Part shown: piece after piece, positions 15,891 to 24,548 of the stretch
Layout: every line of letters starts with the position of its first letter
Position numbering within the stretch: position 1 is the first letter of the stretch
Source: AC-38 sp033856025
GTDB taxonomy: Bacteria > Actinomycetota > Thermoleophilia > Solirubrobacterales > Solirubrobacteraceae
NCBI GenBank assembly: GCA_033856025.1
Contig: JAWVFQ010000029.1
Coordinates: 87,604-151,603 of the forward strand
Length of the DNA stretch: 64,000 nt
Direction: 5' to 3'
The notes under the pieces: generated by a model
Told to the model about the DNA's origin: nothing
The model's database searches: none
What the model saw: only the letters and a program-made list of their open reading frames with translations
Translations under genes and position numbers: made by a program

Positions 15891-16744
15891 GCGTTTCCAC
15901 CCAGTCACCGGGCGGCACCTTCGACCTCGGCGGCACCGTCACCGTGGCCCGCCTGGGCTACGGATCGATGCGGCTGCCGGGGCCGGGGGTGTGGGGCCCC
16001 CCGAGGGACCACGACGAGGCCATCCGGGTGCTGCGACGCGCGGTCGAGCTCGGTGTGACGTTCATCGACACCGCCGACTCCTACGGCCCGTTCGTGGCCG
16101 AGATGCTGATCCACGAGGCGCTGCACCCGTACCCCGAGGACCTGGTCATCGCCACCAAGGCCGGGCTCACGCGGTCGGGCCCCGGGGAGTGGCGTCCCGT
16201 GGGCCGCCCGGAGTACCTGCGCCAGCAGTGCGAGCTGAGCCTGCGCCACCTCGGCCTGGAGCGCATCGAGCTCTTCCAGCTGCACCGGATCGACCCCAAG
16301 GTTCCGCTGGCCGACCAGGTCGGCGAGCTCAAGCTCCTGCAGGACGAGGGGAAGATCGGCCAGATCGGCCTTTCGGAGGTCGGCATCGAGGAGCTCGAGG
16401 CGGCGCAGCAGTTCGCGCGCATCGTCTCCGTGCAGAACCTCTACAACCTGGCCAACCGCTCGGCGGACGAGCTGCTCGACCACGCCGAGGCCAACGGCAT
16501 CGCGTTCATCCCGTGGTTCCCGCTGGCCACCGGCGAGCTCGCCGCGGAGGGGGGACCCCTGGCTGCGCTGGCCCGCGAGCACGGCGCGACGCCCTCGCAG
16601 CTGGCGCTCGCCTGGCTGCTGAAGCGCTCGCCGGCGATGCTCCCGATCCCCGGAACCGCAACGGTCGCCCACCTCGAGGAGAACCTGGCCGCCGCGGCCA
16701 TCGAGCTCACCGAGGAGCAGTACGCCGAGCTCGCGTCCGTCTGA
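15887..16744 (+). CDS. Aldo/keto reductase (second copy, other subfamily)
   Basis: A 285-residue reductase with the tetrad in FIDTADSYGPFVAEMLI (Asp, Tyr), VIATKAGL (Lys) and FQLHRIDP (His), and the cofactor end PIPGTATVAHLEENL. It resembles the oxidoreductase/AKR13-like group more than its upstream neighbour does. The ATG at 15887 overlaps the transporter stop (ATGA) with AGGAG seven bases before it. Its 3' end overlaps the convergent DedA gene by 38 bases. Confidence 0.92.
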   Translation: MSVSTQSPGGTFDLGGTVTVARLGYGSMRLPGPGVWGPPRDHDEAIRVLRRAVELGVTFIDTADSYGPFVAEMLIHEALHPYPEDLVIATKAGLTRSGPGEWRPVGRPEYLRQQCELSLRHLGLERIELFQLHRIDPKVPLADQVGELKLLQDEGKIGQIGLSEVGIEELEAAQQFARIVSVQNLYNLANRSADELLDHAEANGIAFIPWFPLATGELAAEGGPLAALAREHGATPSQLALAWLLKRSPAMLPIPGTATVAHLEENLAAAAIELTEEQYAELASV

Positions 16745-17297
16745 CCAGGACCGCGACCGCTACGCCGACGAGGAAGGCGAGGAACAGTCCGAGGCCTACG
16801 GACGCGGCGATGCGCTCTCCGGCCGCGCCGAGCAGGTAACCGAGGGAGCCCATGGCCAGCGCCCAGCAGATCCCGCCGAGCGCGTTCCAGAGCAGGAACG
16901 TGCGGTAGCGCATCCGCTCCGCGCCGGCCAGCCAGGCGGCGGTCACGCGGGCCGCCGGCACGAAGCGCCCCAGGAACACGGCCTTCGGCCCGTGGCGGGC
17001 GAAGAAGCGCTCGCCGTCGGCCAGCCGCCGGCGACGCCACCCGGCCAGGGGCCCGTCGCGCTCGAGCAGCCCGCGGCCGAACTTCGCGCCGAGCAGGTAG
17101 CCCAGGTTGTCGCCGACGATCGCGGCGCCGGCCGCGACGGGGATGACCGCGGCGATCTGGAGCTGACCCTGGTGGGCCAGGACGGCCGCCGCGACCAGCG
17201 CCGTCTCGCCGGGGATCGGAACGCCCATCGACTCCATCCCGACGAAGCCCGCGAGCGCGACGTACCCCAGGTGGGCCGGCAGCTGGAGGAAGGCCAC
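16707..17297 (-). CDS. DedA family membrane protein
   Basis: A 196-residue protein with the DedA signature VGMESMGVPIPGETALVAAAVLAHQG, GDNLGYLLGAKFGRGLL, and the FLGRFVPAARVTAAWLAGAERM segment carrying the conserved Arg residues. Family members are proton-dependent lipid (undecaprenyl-phosphate or phospholipid) translocases of the inner membrane. The start is GTG at 17297, directly abutting the TAG of the response regulator gene, so it is the last gene of the two-component operon and may be co-regulated with it. Confidence 0.92.
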   Translation of the reverse strand: MAFLQLPAHLGYVALAGFVGMESMGVPIPGETALVAAAVLAHQGQLQIAAVIPVAAGAAIVGDNLGYLLGAKFGRGLLERDGPLAGWRRRRLADGERFFARHGPKAVFLGRFVPAARVTAAWLAGAERMRYRTFLLWNALGGICWALAMGSLGYLLGAAGERIAASVGLGLFLAFLVGVAVAVLVRRTRARRTAPR

Positions 17298-17984
17298 CTA
17301 CACGCGGATCGTGGATCGGGGCGGCGCGCCGACGGCGACCAGTCCGGTCTGGTAGGCGAGCACGACGAGCTGCGCGCGATCGTGCGCGTGGAGCTTTCGC
17401 ATCGCGCGGCTGACGTGCGTCTTCGCCGTCGCCGGGCTGACGACGAGGCGCTCGGCGATCTCGAGGTTGGTCAGGCCGCCGGCCACGAGCGCCATCACCT
17501 CGCGCTCGCGCGCCGTCAGCTCATCGACCTCGGGCGCCCAGGAGCGCCCGGTCCGGGGCAGGGCGGCGAACTCGGCGATGAGGCGGCGCGTGACGCTCGG
17601 CGAGAGCAGCGAGTCGTCGCCGGCCACGGTGCGCACCCCCTTCACGATCTCGCCGGGTTCGGTCTCCTTGACCAGGAACCCGCTCGCCCCGCAGCGAAGC
17701 GCCTCGAAGACGTGCTCGTCGCTCTCGAAGGTGGTCAGGATCAGCACCCGGGTCCCTCCGAGCTCGGGGTCCGCGACGATCCGTCGCGTCGCCTCGACGC
17801 CGTCCACTCCCGGCATGCGGATGTCCATCAGGATCACGTCCGGGCGCAGGCTCCGGGCCTGGGCGTGGGCCGCCTCGCCGTCCGGCGCCTCGCCGACGAC
17901 CTCGATGTCTGGCTCGGCTTCCAGCAGCACTCGCAGGCCGCCGCGGATCAGCGCCTGGTCGTCGGCGATCAGGACGCGGATCAT
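17298..17984 (-). CDS. NarL/FixJ family response regulator
   Basis: A 228-residue regulator: receiver (VLIADDQALIRGGL, phospho-Asp in DVILMDIRMPG, VLILTTF, GFLVKET) and a LuxR-type helix-turn-helix (LTAREREVMALVAGGLTNLEIAERLVVSPATAKTHV). The start overlaps the stop of the kinase gene (ATGA). DedA follows with no gap. Confidence 0.95.
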   Translation of the reverse strand: MIRVLIADDQALIRGGLRVLLEAEPDIEVVGEAPDGEAAHAQARSLRPDVILMDIRMPGVDGVEATRRIVADPELGGTRVLILTTFESDEHVFEALRCGASGFLVKETEPGEIVKGVRTVAGDDSLLSPSVTRRLIAEFAALPRTGRSWAPEVDELTAREREVMALVAGGLTNLEIAERLVVSPATAKTHVSRAMRKLHAHDRAQLVVLAYQTGLVAVGAPPRSTIRV

Positions 17985-18754
17985 GCCGCCGCCTCGAGTG
18001 GGAGCGAGGCGCGGACGCGGAACCCGCCGAACCGCCGGGGCCCCGCTTCCAGCTCGCCTCCGACGGCGCTCGCTCGCTCGCGCATGCCGGCGATGCCGTG
18101 ACCGGATCCCGCCGGCCGCGCAGGGCCGTCCTCCGCGCATCCCGGGCCGTCGTCGACGACCGCCACGGTCACGCGGTCGGGCTCGTATTTGACGGAGACC
18201 GATGCGGAGGCCGGTCCGGCATGGCGCAGGGCGTTCGTGAGAGCTTCCTGGACGATGCGGAAGGCGGCCAGGTCGACGGACCTGGGCAGTGCCCGGGGAG
18301 GGCCGGAGATGGCGACGCGAGTGGGGAGCCCCGCGCTCGTCATCGTGGCCGCCACGGCATCGAGCCGGCCGAGCTCGTTGCGCGGCGGCTCGGACTCCGG
18401 ATCGTCGACGCACCGCAGCACCCCCAGGATCGCCCGCAGCTCGCGGGAGGCCTCGGTGCTCACCGTCCTGATCGCCCGCAGGGCCTCCGCCATCTGCTCG
18501 GGGCGGTCGTCCATGACGTGCACGGCGGCGCCCGCCTGGACGTTGATCGTCGCGAAGCTGTAGGCGACGACGTCGTGCAGCTCCCGCGCGATGCGCAGGC
18601 GCTCCGCCTCGACGAGGCCGCGAGTCGCGTCCTCTGAGGCCCGTCCGGTTTCCTCCACGACGCTGGTGTAGGACACCGTTGAAAGATCGCGCGCGAGCGC
18701 CCCGTTGTCTGCACGGCCAGCCCGAATCCCACAACCCCCACGGGCGGGTGGCAC
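17981..18754 (-). CDS. Sensor histidine kinase lacking membrane segments
   Basis: A HisKA_3-type kinase: LRIARELHDVVAYSFATINVQAG contains the phospho-acceptor His, and FRIVQEALTNALRHAGPA with DDGPGC and GHGIAGMRERASAVGG forms the ATPase domain. At 257 residues it is shorter than relatives, which normally have an N-terminal membrane module; none is present here. The start is uncertain: GTG 18754 is the farthest, and a GTG at codon 28 is also possible. It is a cognate partner of the regulator by ATGA overlap and is divergent from another regulator 44 bases away. Confidence 0.9.
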   Translation of the reverse strand: MPPARGGCGIRAGRADNGALARDLSTVSYTSVVEETGRASEDATRGLVEAERLRIARELHDVVAYSFATINVQAGAAVHVMDDRPEQMAEALRAIRTVSTEASRELRAILGVLRCVDDPESEPPRNELGRLDAVAATMTSAGLPTRVAISGPPRALPRSVDLAAFRIVQEALTNALRHAGPASASVSVKYEPDRVTVAVVDDGPGCAEDGPARPAGSGHGIAGMRERASAVGGELEAGPRRFGGFRVRASLPLEAAA

Positions 18755-18785
18755 GACCCCCCCGCTAGCTGGAAGCGGCTCGGGC

Positions 18786-18791
18786 CATAAT
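18786..18791 (+). promoter_or_regulatory. -10 element of the response regulator gene (leaderless candidate)
   Basis: CATAAT is followed by seven bases and then the GTG start at 18799. GGAG directly abuts the start codon, too close for normal ribosome binding, which favours leaderless initiation. Confidence 0.5.
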
Positions 18792-18798
18792 CCCCGGA

Positions 18799-19452
18799 GT
18801 GAGCTCGCTGCGCGTGGCCCTGGCCGAGGACGACGTCCTGCTTCGGGAGGGGCTGGCCAGCCTCCTCGATCGCTCCGGGTTCGACGTGGTGGGACAGGCC
18901 GGCGACGGCGCGGAGCTGATGGCGCTCGTCCGCGAGCGGGCTCCCGCGATGGTGATCGTGGACGTCCGCATGCCCCCGTCCCACTCCACCGAGGGCCTGG
19001 AGGCGGCTCGAGCCATCCGCGAGGAGTTCCCGCAGATCGCCATCCTCGTGCTGTCGGCGCACGTGGAGGTCGAGCACGCGATGGAGCTGCTGGCCAGCGG
19101 CGAGCGCTGCGGGTACCTGCTCAAGAGCCGCGTCACCGACGTCGAGGACCTGATCGAGACGATCGAGCGGATCGCCGGAGGCGGGTCCGTCGTGGACCCG
19201 GCGCTCGTGCAGGAGCTCGTCGCCGCCCGGCGCCGGGACGACCCGCTCGCCGAGCTCACCCCGCGCGAGCGCGAGGTGCTGAGCCTCATGGCCGAGGGAC
19301 GCTCGAACGCCGGCATCGCCCACGCGCTCTGGGTCACCGAGGGGACCGTCGAGAAGCACGTCCACAGCGTCCTGTCCAAGCTGCCCCTCGCCGAGACTCC
19401 GGACGATCACCGCCGCGTGCTGGCCGTGGTCACCTATCTCGAGGCCCGCTAG
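18799..19452 (+). CDS. NarL/FixJ family response regulator (orphan)
   Basis: A 217-residue regulator: VALAEDDVLLREGL, phospho-Asp in MVIVDVRMPP, VLSAHVE and GYLLKSR in the receiver, and LTPREREVLSLMAEGRSNAGIAHALWVTEGTVEKHV in the LuxR-type domain. The receiver loop has the MPPSHSTEGLEAARAIR insertion common in actinobacterial orphan regulators. It is divergent from the soluble kinase, which may be its partner. Its end overlaps that of the receiver-only protein by 23 bases. Confidence 0.93.
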   Translation: MSSLRVALAEDDVLLREGLASLLDRSGFDVVGQAGDGAELMALVRERAPAMVIVDVRMPPSHSTEGLEAARAIREEFPQIAILVLSAHVEVEHAMELLASGERCGYLLKSRVTDVEDLIETIERIAGGGSVVDPALVQELVAARRRDDPLAELTPREREVLSLMAEGRSNAGIAHALWVTEGTVEKHVHSVLSKLPLAETPDDHRRVLAVVTYLEAR

Positions 19453-19819
19453 GCGCCCCGACCGAGTCGTCGCCGAGCAGGTCCTCGACGGCGTGGGCGG
19501 ACAGCTGCGCCTTGGCGATGAAGCCGATCGCCGGGCTCGAGGCGATCAGGTCCGCGAAGTCGGACTCCGCGTGCGTCGAGATCAGGATCAGGCTGGCGGA
19601 GTCGGTGCCGGCCAGTTCGCGCGCGAGGTCGAGGCCGCTGTGCGCACCGAGGTCGATGTCCACGAGCACGACGCGCGGACGCAGCTCCTGGACCTGCCGC
19701 AGAGCATCGGCCGGATTCGAGGCGACGCCGACCACCTCCAGGCCGCCCTGCTCGAGCCGGGGCCGGGCCGCGGCCAGGAACTCCGGATTGTCGTCGACGA
19801 TCAGACACCGAAGGGACAT
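19430..19819 (-). CDS. Receiver-only response regulator
   Basis: A 129-residue CheY-like protein: LRCLIVDDNPEFLAAAR, phospho-Asp in VVLVDIDLG, LILISTH and GFIAKAQ. There is no output domain. Such proteins act as phosphate sinks or signal by protein contact. The start MSLRC at 19819 has no clear ribosome site. It lies 20 bases after the stop of the DHA2 transporter, so it may be its operon partner, and converges on an orphan NarL-type regulator. Confidence 0.85.
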   Translation of the reverse strand: MSLRCLIVDDNPEFLAAARPRLEQGGLEVVGVASNPADALRQVQELRPRVVLVDIDLGAHSGLDLARELAGTDSASLILISTHAESDFADLIASSPAIGFIAKAQLSAHAVEDLLGDDSVGAPSGPRDR

Positions 19820-19839
19820 GCCGGAAGGATCGCCGGAAG

Positions 19840-21273
19840 TCACGGCGACCGCATTGCAGCTAGCTGGAGTCTCTGCCGGGCGGATCGTTCCGAGAGGGCC
19901 AGCACGGCGGCGGGCGCCAGGGCCAGGAGCGTCAGCGCGACGGCCCACGCGAACGTGTGCCCGAAGGCGGCGGTGAGGGGCTCGCCGGAGGCGGACAGCA
20001 CGCGGGTCTGGTGTTGCAGGACGACCGCGAGCAGCGCCGTGCCGATGGAGCCGCCGATCCGCTGCAGGGCATTGAGCGCGCTCGTGGCCCGCGGCACCTC
20101 GTCCGGCCGCAGCACGGCGAACGCGGCGGCCATCGCCGGCATCATCGACGAACCGATCCCGATGCCCCGGGCCACCAGGACCACGGCCAGCAGCGCATAG
20201 GACGTGCCCGGCCCCGCCCAGACGAACGGCAGCGTGGCCAGCGTCGCGACGACCGAGCCCACGAGGACCACCGGCCCCCCGCCGATGCGATCCGTCAGCC
20301 GTCCGGCGAAGGGGATCGCGAGCGCGGCGCCGATCCCCTGTGGCGCCATCAGAAGGCCGGCCGTCAGCGCCGTCTGCCCGCGACCCACCTGGTAGTAGAG
20401 GGGGAGGACGAGCATGGCTCCGAACAGGGACGCGCCGATCAGGAAGGTCGTGGCGGCCGCGGCGCTGAAGCGGGCTGAGCGGAACAGCCGGACGTCGATC
20501 AGCGGCCGGGCGGCGCGCAGGCCGTGACGGACGAAGAGGGCGACGAGGATCAGGCCGGCGACGATCGGGCCGAACGCGAGCGGCTCGCCGATGCCGCCCT
20601 GGCTCTCGGTCTCCGACAGGCCGAAGACGATGCCGGCCAGGCCGGGGGAGAGCAGGGCCGCGCCACGCCAGTCGAGCCGGCCGGCGTCGGCACGGCCGGA
20701 CTGGGGGCTGAGGAACCGGGCGGCCAGCGCCAGCGCCACGATCGCGACGGGCACGTTGACGAAGAAGATCCAGCGCCAGGACGCGTTGTCGACGATCAGC
20801 CCCCCGATGACCGGGCCCAGGACCGGGCCCAGGAGCATCGGCGCTCCCACGACGGACATCACCCGGCCCATGTGCTGGGGACCGGCCGTCTGCGCCAGGA
20901 GGCTGATGCCGACCGGCATGATCATCCCGCCGCCCAGGCCCTGGAGGATGCGGAAGAAGATCAGCATGCCGGCCGAGGAGGCCAGCCCGCACAGGGCCGA
21001 CCCGACCGCGAACAGGGCCACCGAGACCATCCACACCCGCTTCGCGCCGAAGCGCTCCGACGTCCAGCCGGCCAGGGGGATCACCAGGGCAAGGGACAGC
21101 AGATATCCCGTGGAGACCCACTGGATGGTGGCGAGCGGCGAGTGAAGCTCGCGCGACAGCGTGTCCAGCGCGACGTTGACGATGGTCGTGTCGATGACCG
21201 ACATGACCACCCCGACGATCACGACGCCGGCCACGATGCGCGTGTGACGGTCCAGTCCGCTCATCGTGCCCAT
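19840..21273 (-). CDS. DHA2 family (EmrB/QacA-type) MFS drug exporter
   Basis: A 477-residue transporter with 14 expected TM helices. Motif D-like VMSVIDTTIVNVALDTL is in TM1, motif A is WTSERFGAKRVW, and motif C is LLGPVLGPVIGGLIVD in TM5 with the following SWRWIFFVNVPVAI. These identify the H+-coupled multidrug exporter group. The start is ATG at 21273. A receiver-only protein follows in the same direction. Confidence 0.94.
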   Translation of the reverse strand: MGTMSGLDRHTRIVAGVVIVGVVMSVIDTTIVNVALDTLSRELHSPLATIQWVSTGYLLSLALVIPLAGWTSERFGAKRVWMVSVALFAVGSALCGLASSAGMLIFFRILQGLGGGMIMPVGISLLAQTAGPQHMGRVMSVVGAPMLLGPVLGPVIGGLIVDNASWRWIFFVNVPVAIVALALAARFLSPQSGRADAGRLDWRGAALLSPGLAGIVFGLSETESQGGIGEPLAFGPIVAGLILVALFVRHGLRAARPLIDVRLFRSARFSAAAATTFLIGASLFGAMLVLPLYYQVGRGQTALTAGLLMAPQGIGAALAIPFAGRLTDRIGGGPVVLVGSVVATLATLPFVWAGPGTSYALLAVVLVARGIGIGSSMMPAMAAAFAVLRPDEVPRATSALNALQRIGGSIGTALLAVVLQHQTRVLSASGEPLTAAFGHTFAWAVALTLLALAPAAVLALSERSARQRLQLAAMRSP

Positions 21274-21323
21274 GGTCGCGGAGCGACTGGCCGATGTCGT
21301 CGGCCGCGGGCGGGCTCTGGCGC

Positions 21324-21425
21324 CTACTCCCCGCGCCGTACCGCCGGCGTGCGAAAGCGCATGTAGACCACGCGCGAGCCGAACGTCCGCGTCTCGACCA
21401 GCTCCAGATCGATCCTCGCTTTCAC
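21324..21425 (-). pseudogene. C-terminal remnant of a dihydrofolate reductase-family (RibD_C) gene
   Basis: On the minus strand a short frame ends at TAG 21324-21326 and reads ...ARIDLELVETRTFGSRVVYMRFR. LxLVExRTFGSGVVxLRY is the typical last strand of the RibD C-terminal/DHFR-like reductase family. Only about 33 codons remain and no start or upstream domain is present, so this is a gene fragment. It lies between a terminator-like hairpin and the DHA2 exporter. Confidence 0.5.
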
Positions 21426-21430
21426 GCGGA

Positions 21431-21454
21431 GCGGCCGTCCCGGTGGACGGCCGC
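21431..21454 (-). terminator. Terminator-like hairpin
   Basis: GCGGCCGTCC and GGACGGCCGC form a perfect 10-bp stem with a four-base loop, 26 bases past the stop of the gene at 21480-21884. There is no T-run. Confidence 0.55.
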
Positions 21455-21479
21455 TGCCGGGTGCTCGTCGTCGCGTGCC

Positions 21480-21884
21480 CTATGAGGTGCCCGTGACCTT
21501 GAAGTCCGGGCTGACGAAGATGTGGTGCTGGCCGTTGGTGCCGGGGCCGATCCTGTGGACGGCGTAGGAGCCGTCACTCAGCTTCAGCACGCGGTTAACG
21601 GTTCCCTGCGGGTACTTGGCGACCGCGGCGGCCTTGGCCTTGTCGGCCGCGGCTCCGGTGATGATCGTCCCGGTCCCGGGACGCCAGTTCCGCGGCACCT
21701 GGCCGATCGTCGGCCCCTGGCTACCGCCACGTGGGGCCTGACGCGATTGCGCCGGGGGCGTCCCCGTCGCGGCGCCTGACGCGGTGTTGGTCGAACTCGA
21801 GTTGCCGATCGCGAAGGCGCCGACCGCGACCGCGATGGCCGCGGCGCCGGCGGTGATGGACATGGTGAGCTTTCGGGTGAACAC
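21480..21884 (-). CDS. Small membrane-anchored or secreted hypothetical protein
   Basis: A 134-residue protein. The start is GTG 21884 because GAGGAG lies eight bases upstream; the frame is open farther but lacks such a site. One N-terminal hydrophobic segment (SITAGAAAIAVAVGAFAIG) is followed by a Ser/Thr/Pro/Gly-rich linker and a small domain with AADKAKAAAVAKYPQGTVNRVLKLSDGSYAVH, the helix-then-strand pattern of PepSY-like folds. I do not assign a family. It lies downstream of the large sensor kinase in the same direction. Confidence 0.75.
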   Translation of the reverse strand: MFTRKLTMSITAGAAAIAVAVGAFAIGNSSSTNTASGAATGTPPAQSRQAPRGGSQGPTIGQVPRNWRPGTGTIITGAAADKAKAAAVAKYPQGTVNRVLKLSDGSYAVHRIGPGTNGQHHIFVSPDFKVTGTS

Positions 21885-21994
21885 TGGGAGAACTCCTCTG
21901 TCGGTGACAGAGGGAGGGTGGCCGCCGGCGCTGGGGCTGCGCTGGGACAAGGCTTGGAGGTTCCTGGGAGCCGGCGAGCTGCTGGAGCGTACGG

Positions 21995-24358
21995 CTAGGT
22001 CCCCATCGGGATCGTGACGTGCAGCGTCGTTCCGGTTCCGGGTGCGCTCGCGATCTCGATCTCTCCGCCGAGCGCTTCGACGCGGTCCCGCAGTCCGATG
22101 AGGCCGGATCCTTCGCCGGGGTTGGCTCCTCCGATTCCGTCGTCGCCGATCGAGAGGCGGAGGCACGTGTCGTCCGCGTCGAGCGTCACGTGCACGACCG
22201 ACGCGCGCGCGTGCTTGGCGGCGTTGGTGAGCCCCTCCGACACCACGTAGTACGCGGCCCTCTCGATGGGATGCGCCAGGCGGCGGTCGGTGCGGATGTC
22301 GAGCTCGACGGGGACGGCTGAGCGCCGGGCGAGCGTCCTGAGCGCCGGTCCCAGGCCGCCCTGCGAGAGAACGGCGGGGTGGATGCCCCGGGTGATCTCC
22401 TGGAGGTTCTCCACGGCTTCTGCCAGGCCGTCGGACATCGCGGACAGCTGCTCGTCGAGCTCGCTCAGACGCTCGGGCACCGTGGCTTGGGCCGTTCGCA
22501 GCTCGAGTGCCAGCGAGACCAGGCGCTGCTGGGTTCCGTCGTGCAGGTCGCGCTCGATGCGCCGGCGGGTCTCGTCGGCGGCGGCGACGATCCGGGCCCG
22601 CGACGCGGCGAGGTCCTCGCGTGCCTGAATGCTCGAGATCGTGGTCTCAAGGAGCTGCGTGAACTCCGCCATGTGCTGCTCGGCGTCCGGCGGGAACTGC
22701 TCGCGCTGCGTCGCGGCGCCGAGCGCGCCCCAGAGAGACCCCTCGACCACGATCGGAACGGCCACGGCGCAACGGATGCCCAGCGGTTGCGTCAGATGCC
22801 GGAGGAAATCGGAACCGGGCTCGTAGTCGTCGACGCGAGCCGCCCGGCCGGTCTGGATCACCTTGGCCAACACCATGCCCGGCTCGAGCTTCAAACGACG
22901 GCCCACGATCATCTCGTCGACCGTGTCTCCGCTGCTGCCGACGATGGTCACCATCCCGTCAGGCTCGAGCCGCGCGATCGTCGTGGCCTGGGCGTCGAAA
23001 AGCCGCTCGAGCTCCTGGGCCACGGTTGAGAAGACCTTCGCCGCGGGCGCGCCCGTCGCGATGAGCGTGGCCACGCGCCGCAGCGCCGCCTGCTCGCCCA
23101 CGAGGCGCTCCAGCTCGGTCTCCGCCTCCCGGCGCTCGGTCACGTCGCGCGCCATCCCGTACATGACCCGGTCCGCGACGACAGGCGTCGCCGTCCAGTC
23201 GAGCACCCGGTGGGAGCCGTCCTTGCAAACGAAACGGACCTCGAACGTCAGCGTCGTCTTTCCCTCACTGACCGCGGCTGCCTCCGCCACCGTCCTCTCA
23301 CGGTCGTCCGGATGGACGAGGTCGAGGTACGGGCGCGCGAGCAGCTCTTCCTCCGTGTAACCGAGGACCCGCTCGGCGGCCGGGTTGACGCGCGTGAAAT
23401 GTCCGTCGAAGTCGGCGATCGTGATCACGTCGGGAGAGAGCCTGAAGATCCGGTCGACCTCGTCCTGCGCCCTGGCTCGCCGTGCCGCGTTGACCCCCAG
23501 CGCGGCGGCGAGGGCGGCGAGGACGAGGCCGGCTCCGAGGATGATCCAGGGCAGCACCGCCGCGGCGCCGTCGACCGACTGCCTCGGAATGAAGACGCCG
23601 AATCGCTGCCCCGCCTCCGTGAACGCCTTGCGGACGGTATGCCCGCCGCGCGGATCTCCTGCCGCGGTGCCGCCGGTGGTGAGGTGCAGCCTCGTCGTGC
23701 CGGTGGCCGCCGCACGCAACGACTCCCCCGACAGGAACAACAACCCGAACCCCGGTTCGACGGCGCCCCCGGCGAGACGCGGAGCCGCCGTGACGAGGAA
23801 GAGCCCCTTCGTCCCGTCTCGCAGGGTGGTCAGAGGGGTTGCGACCGCCTCGTTGAGGGTGCTCGCACGAGCCAGCGCCGCGGCCATCCCGGATTCGCCG
23901 CCCAGATCTATCCCGGGGACGGCCACGGGGGGGATGCCCGAGACCAGCGTCGCGGGCAGATAGGACGCCCGCGATGCGACGGGCACGATCCTGCCTCGCC
24001 GGTCGCGTGTGACGATCGTGTAGCCGCCCCGCCGCTCGTACGCGGCGCGCCGGGCAGCGGGAACCTGCTCGACCCACGCGGCGGCCGGGAAGCCGGCCGG
24101 GCTGAGCCATCGCGATGCGTTGCGGGCGAAGTCCTCGCTCGTGACTCCGCGCCCCGGGACGCCGACCATGAACCGGCGGAGGCTTTCGGCCAGCGCGGCC
24201 CCCTGCTCGACGCGTCCGCGGATCTGCGCGGCCGCGACCTCGGCGCGCTTCTCGGAGTCGCGTCGCGCGTCTCGTTGGCCGAGGAGCCGCGCGCCGAAGA
24301 ACCCGGCGAGGGTCAGCCCGAGAATCAACACCACTGTTGCGATCTGCGGCCGGCGCAC
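21995..24358 (-). CDS. CHASE-PAS-GAF sensor histidine kinase
   Basis: A 787-residue kinase starting at GTG 24358 (GGAAGG seven bases upstream). Order: TM1 (about 5-27); a CHASE-type extracellular sensor with the pattern WLSPAGFPAAAWVEQVPAARR; TM2 (about 270-295); a PAS domain (IFRLSPDVITIADFDGHFTRVNPAAERVLGYTEEEL); a GAF domain (ALRRVATLIATGAPAAKVF, then CAVAVPIVVEGSLWGALG); and HisKA_3 with the His in RRRIERDLHDGTQQRLVSLALEL plus HATPase_c. The gene is divergent from the peptide-binding protein. No response regulator is adjacent, so it is an orphan. Confidence 0.94.
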   Translation of the reverse strand: MRRPQIATVVLILGLTLAGFFGARLLGQRDARRDSEKRAEVAAAQIRGRVEQGAALAESLRRFMVGVPGRGVTSEDFARNASRWLSPAGFPAAAWVEQVPAARRAAYERRGGYTIVTRDRRGRIVPVASRASYLPATLVSGIPPVAVPGIDLGGESGMAAALARASTLNEAVATPLTTLRDGTKGLFLVTAAPRLAGGAVEPGFGLLFLSGESLRAAATGTTRLHLTTGGTAAGDPRGGHTVRKAFTEAGQRFGVFIPRQSVDGAAAVLPWIILGAGLVLAALAAALGVNAARRARAQDEVDRIFRLSPDVITIADFDGHFTRVNPAAERVLGYTEEELLARPYLDLVHPDDRERTVAEAAAVSEGKTTLTFEVRFVCKDGSHRVLDWTATPVVADRVMYGMARDVTERREAETELERLVGEQAALRRVATLIATGAPAAKVFSTVAQELERLFDAQATTIARLEPDGMVTIVGSSGDTVDEMIVGRRLKLEPGMVLAKVIQTGRAARVDDYEPGSDFLRHLTQPLGIRCAVAVPIVVEGSLWGALGAATQREQFPPDAEQHMAEFTQLLETTISSIQAREDLAASRARIVAAADETRRRIERDLHDGTQQRLVSLALELRTAQATVPERLSELDEQLSAMSDGLAEAVENLQEITRGIHPAVLSQGGLGPALRTLARRSAVPVELDIRTDRRLAHPIERAAYYVVSEGLTNAAKHARASVVHVTLDADDTCLRLSIGDDGIGGANPGEGSGLIGLRDRVEALGGEIEIASAPGTGTTLHVTIPMGT

Positions 24359-24447
24359 GTCCCAACCTTCCGGGAGCAACCACTCTAGCTTCCTTCCCGA
24401 TCGCCGAAACCACGGGGCTTTTGTGCACCGGCGGCGCCTCCAGCGGA

Positions 24448-24475
24448 TAGGGTGACAAGCTCCCTTACGAAGGAG
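24448..24475 (+). promoter_or_regulatory. Probable promoter and ribosome site of the peptide-binding protein operon
   Basis: A TANNNT box (TAGGGT, 24448-24453) is followed by AAGGAG at 24470-24475. A start codon is expected within about 6-15 bases, and the GTG at 24490 fits, yet its frame closes after eight codons. The signals support an intended start near 24490 for the Tat lipoprotein that follows. Confidence 0.45.
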
Positions 24476-24548
24476 CGACCCCACGCGGAGTGACTCGACG
24501 GACCGCGGTGAGTTAACCCGCAGGTCGTTCCTGAAGTCGGCCACCGCG

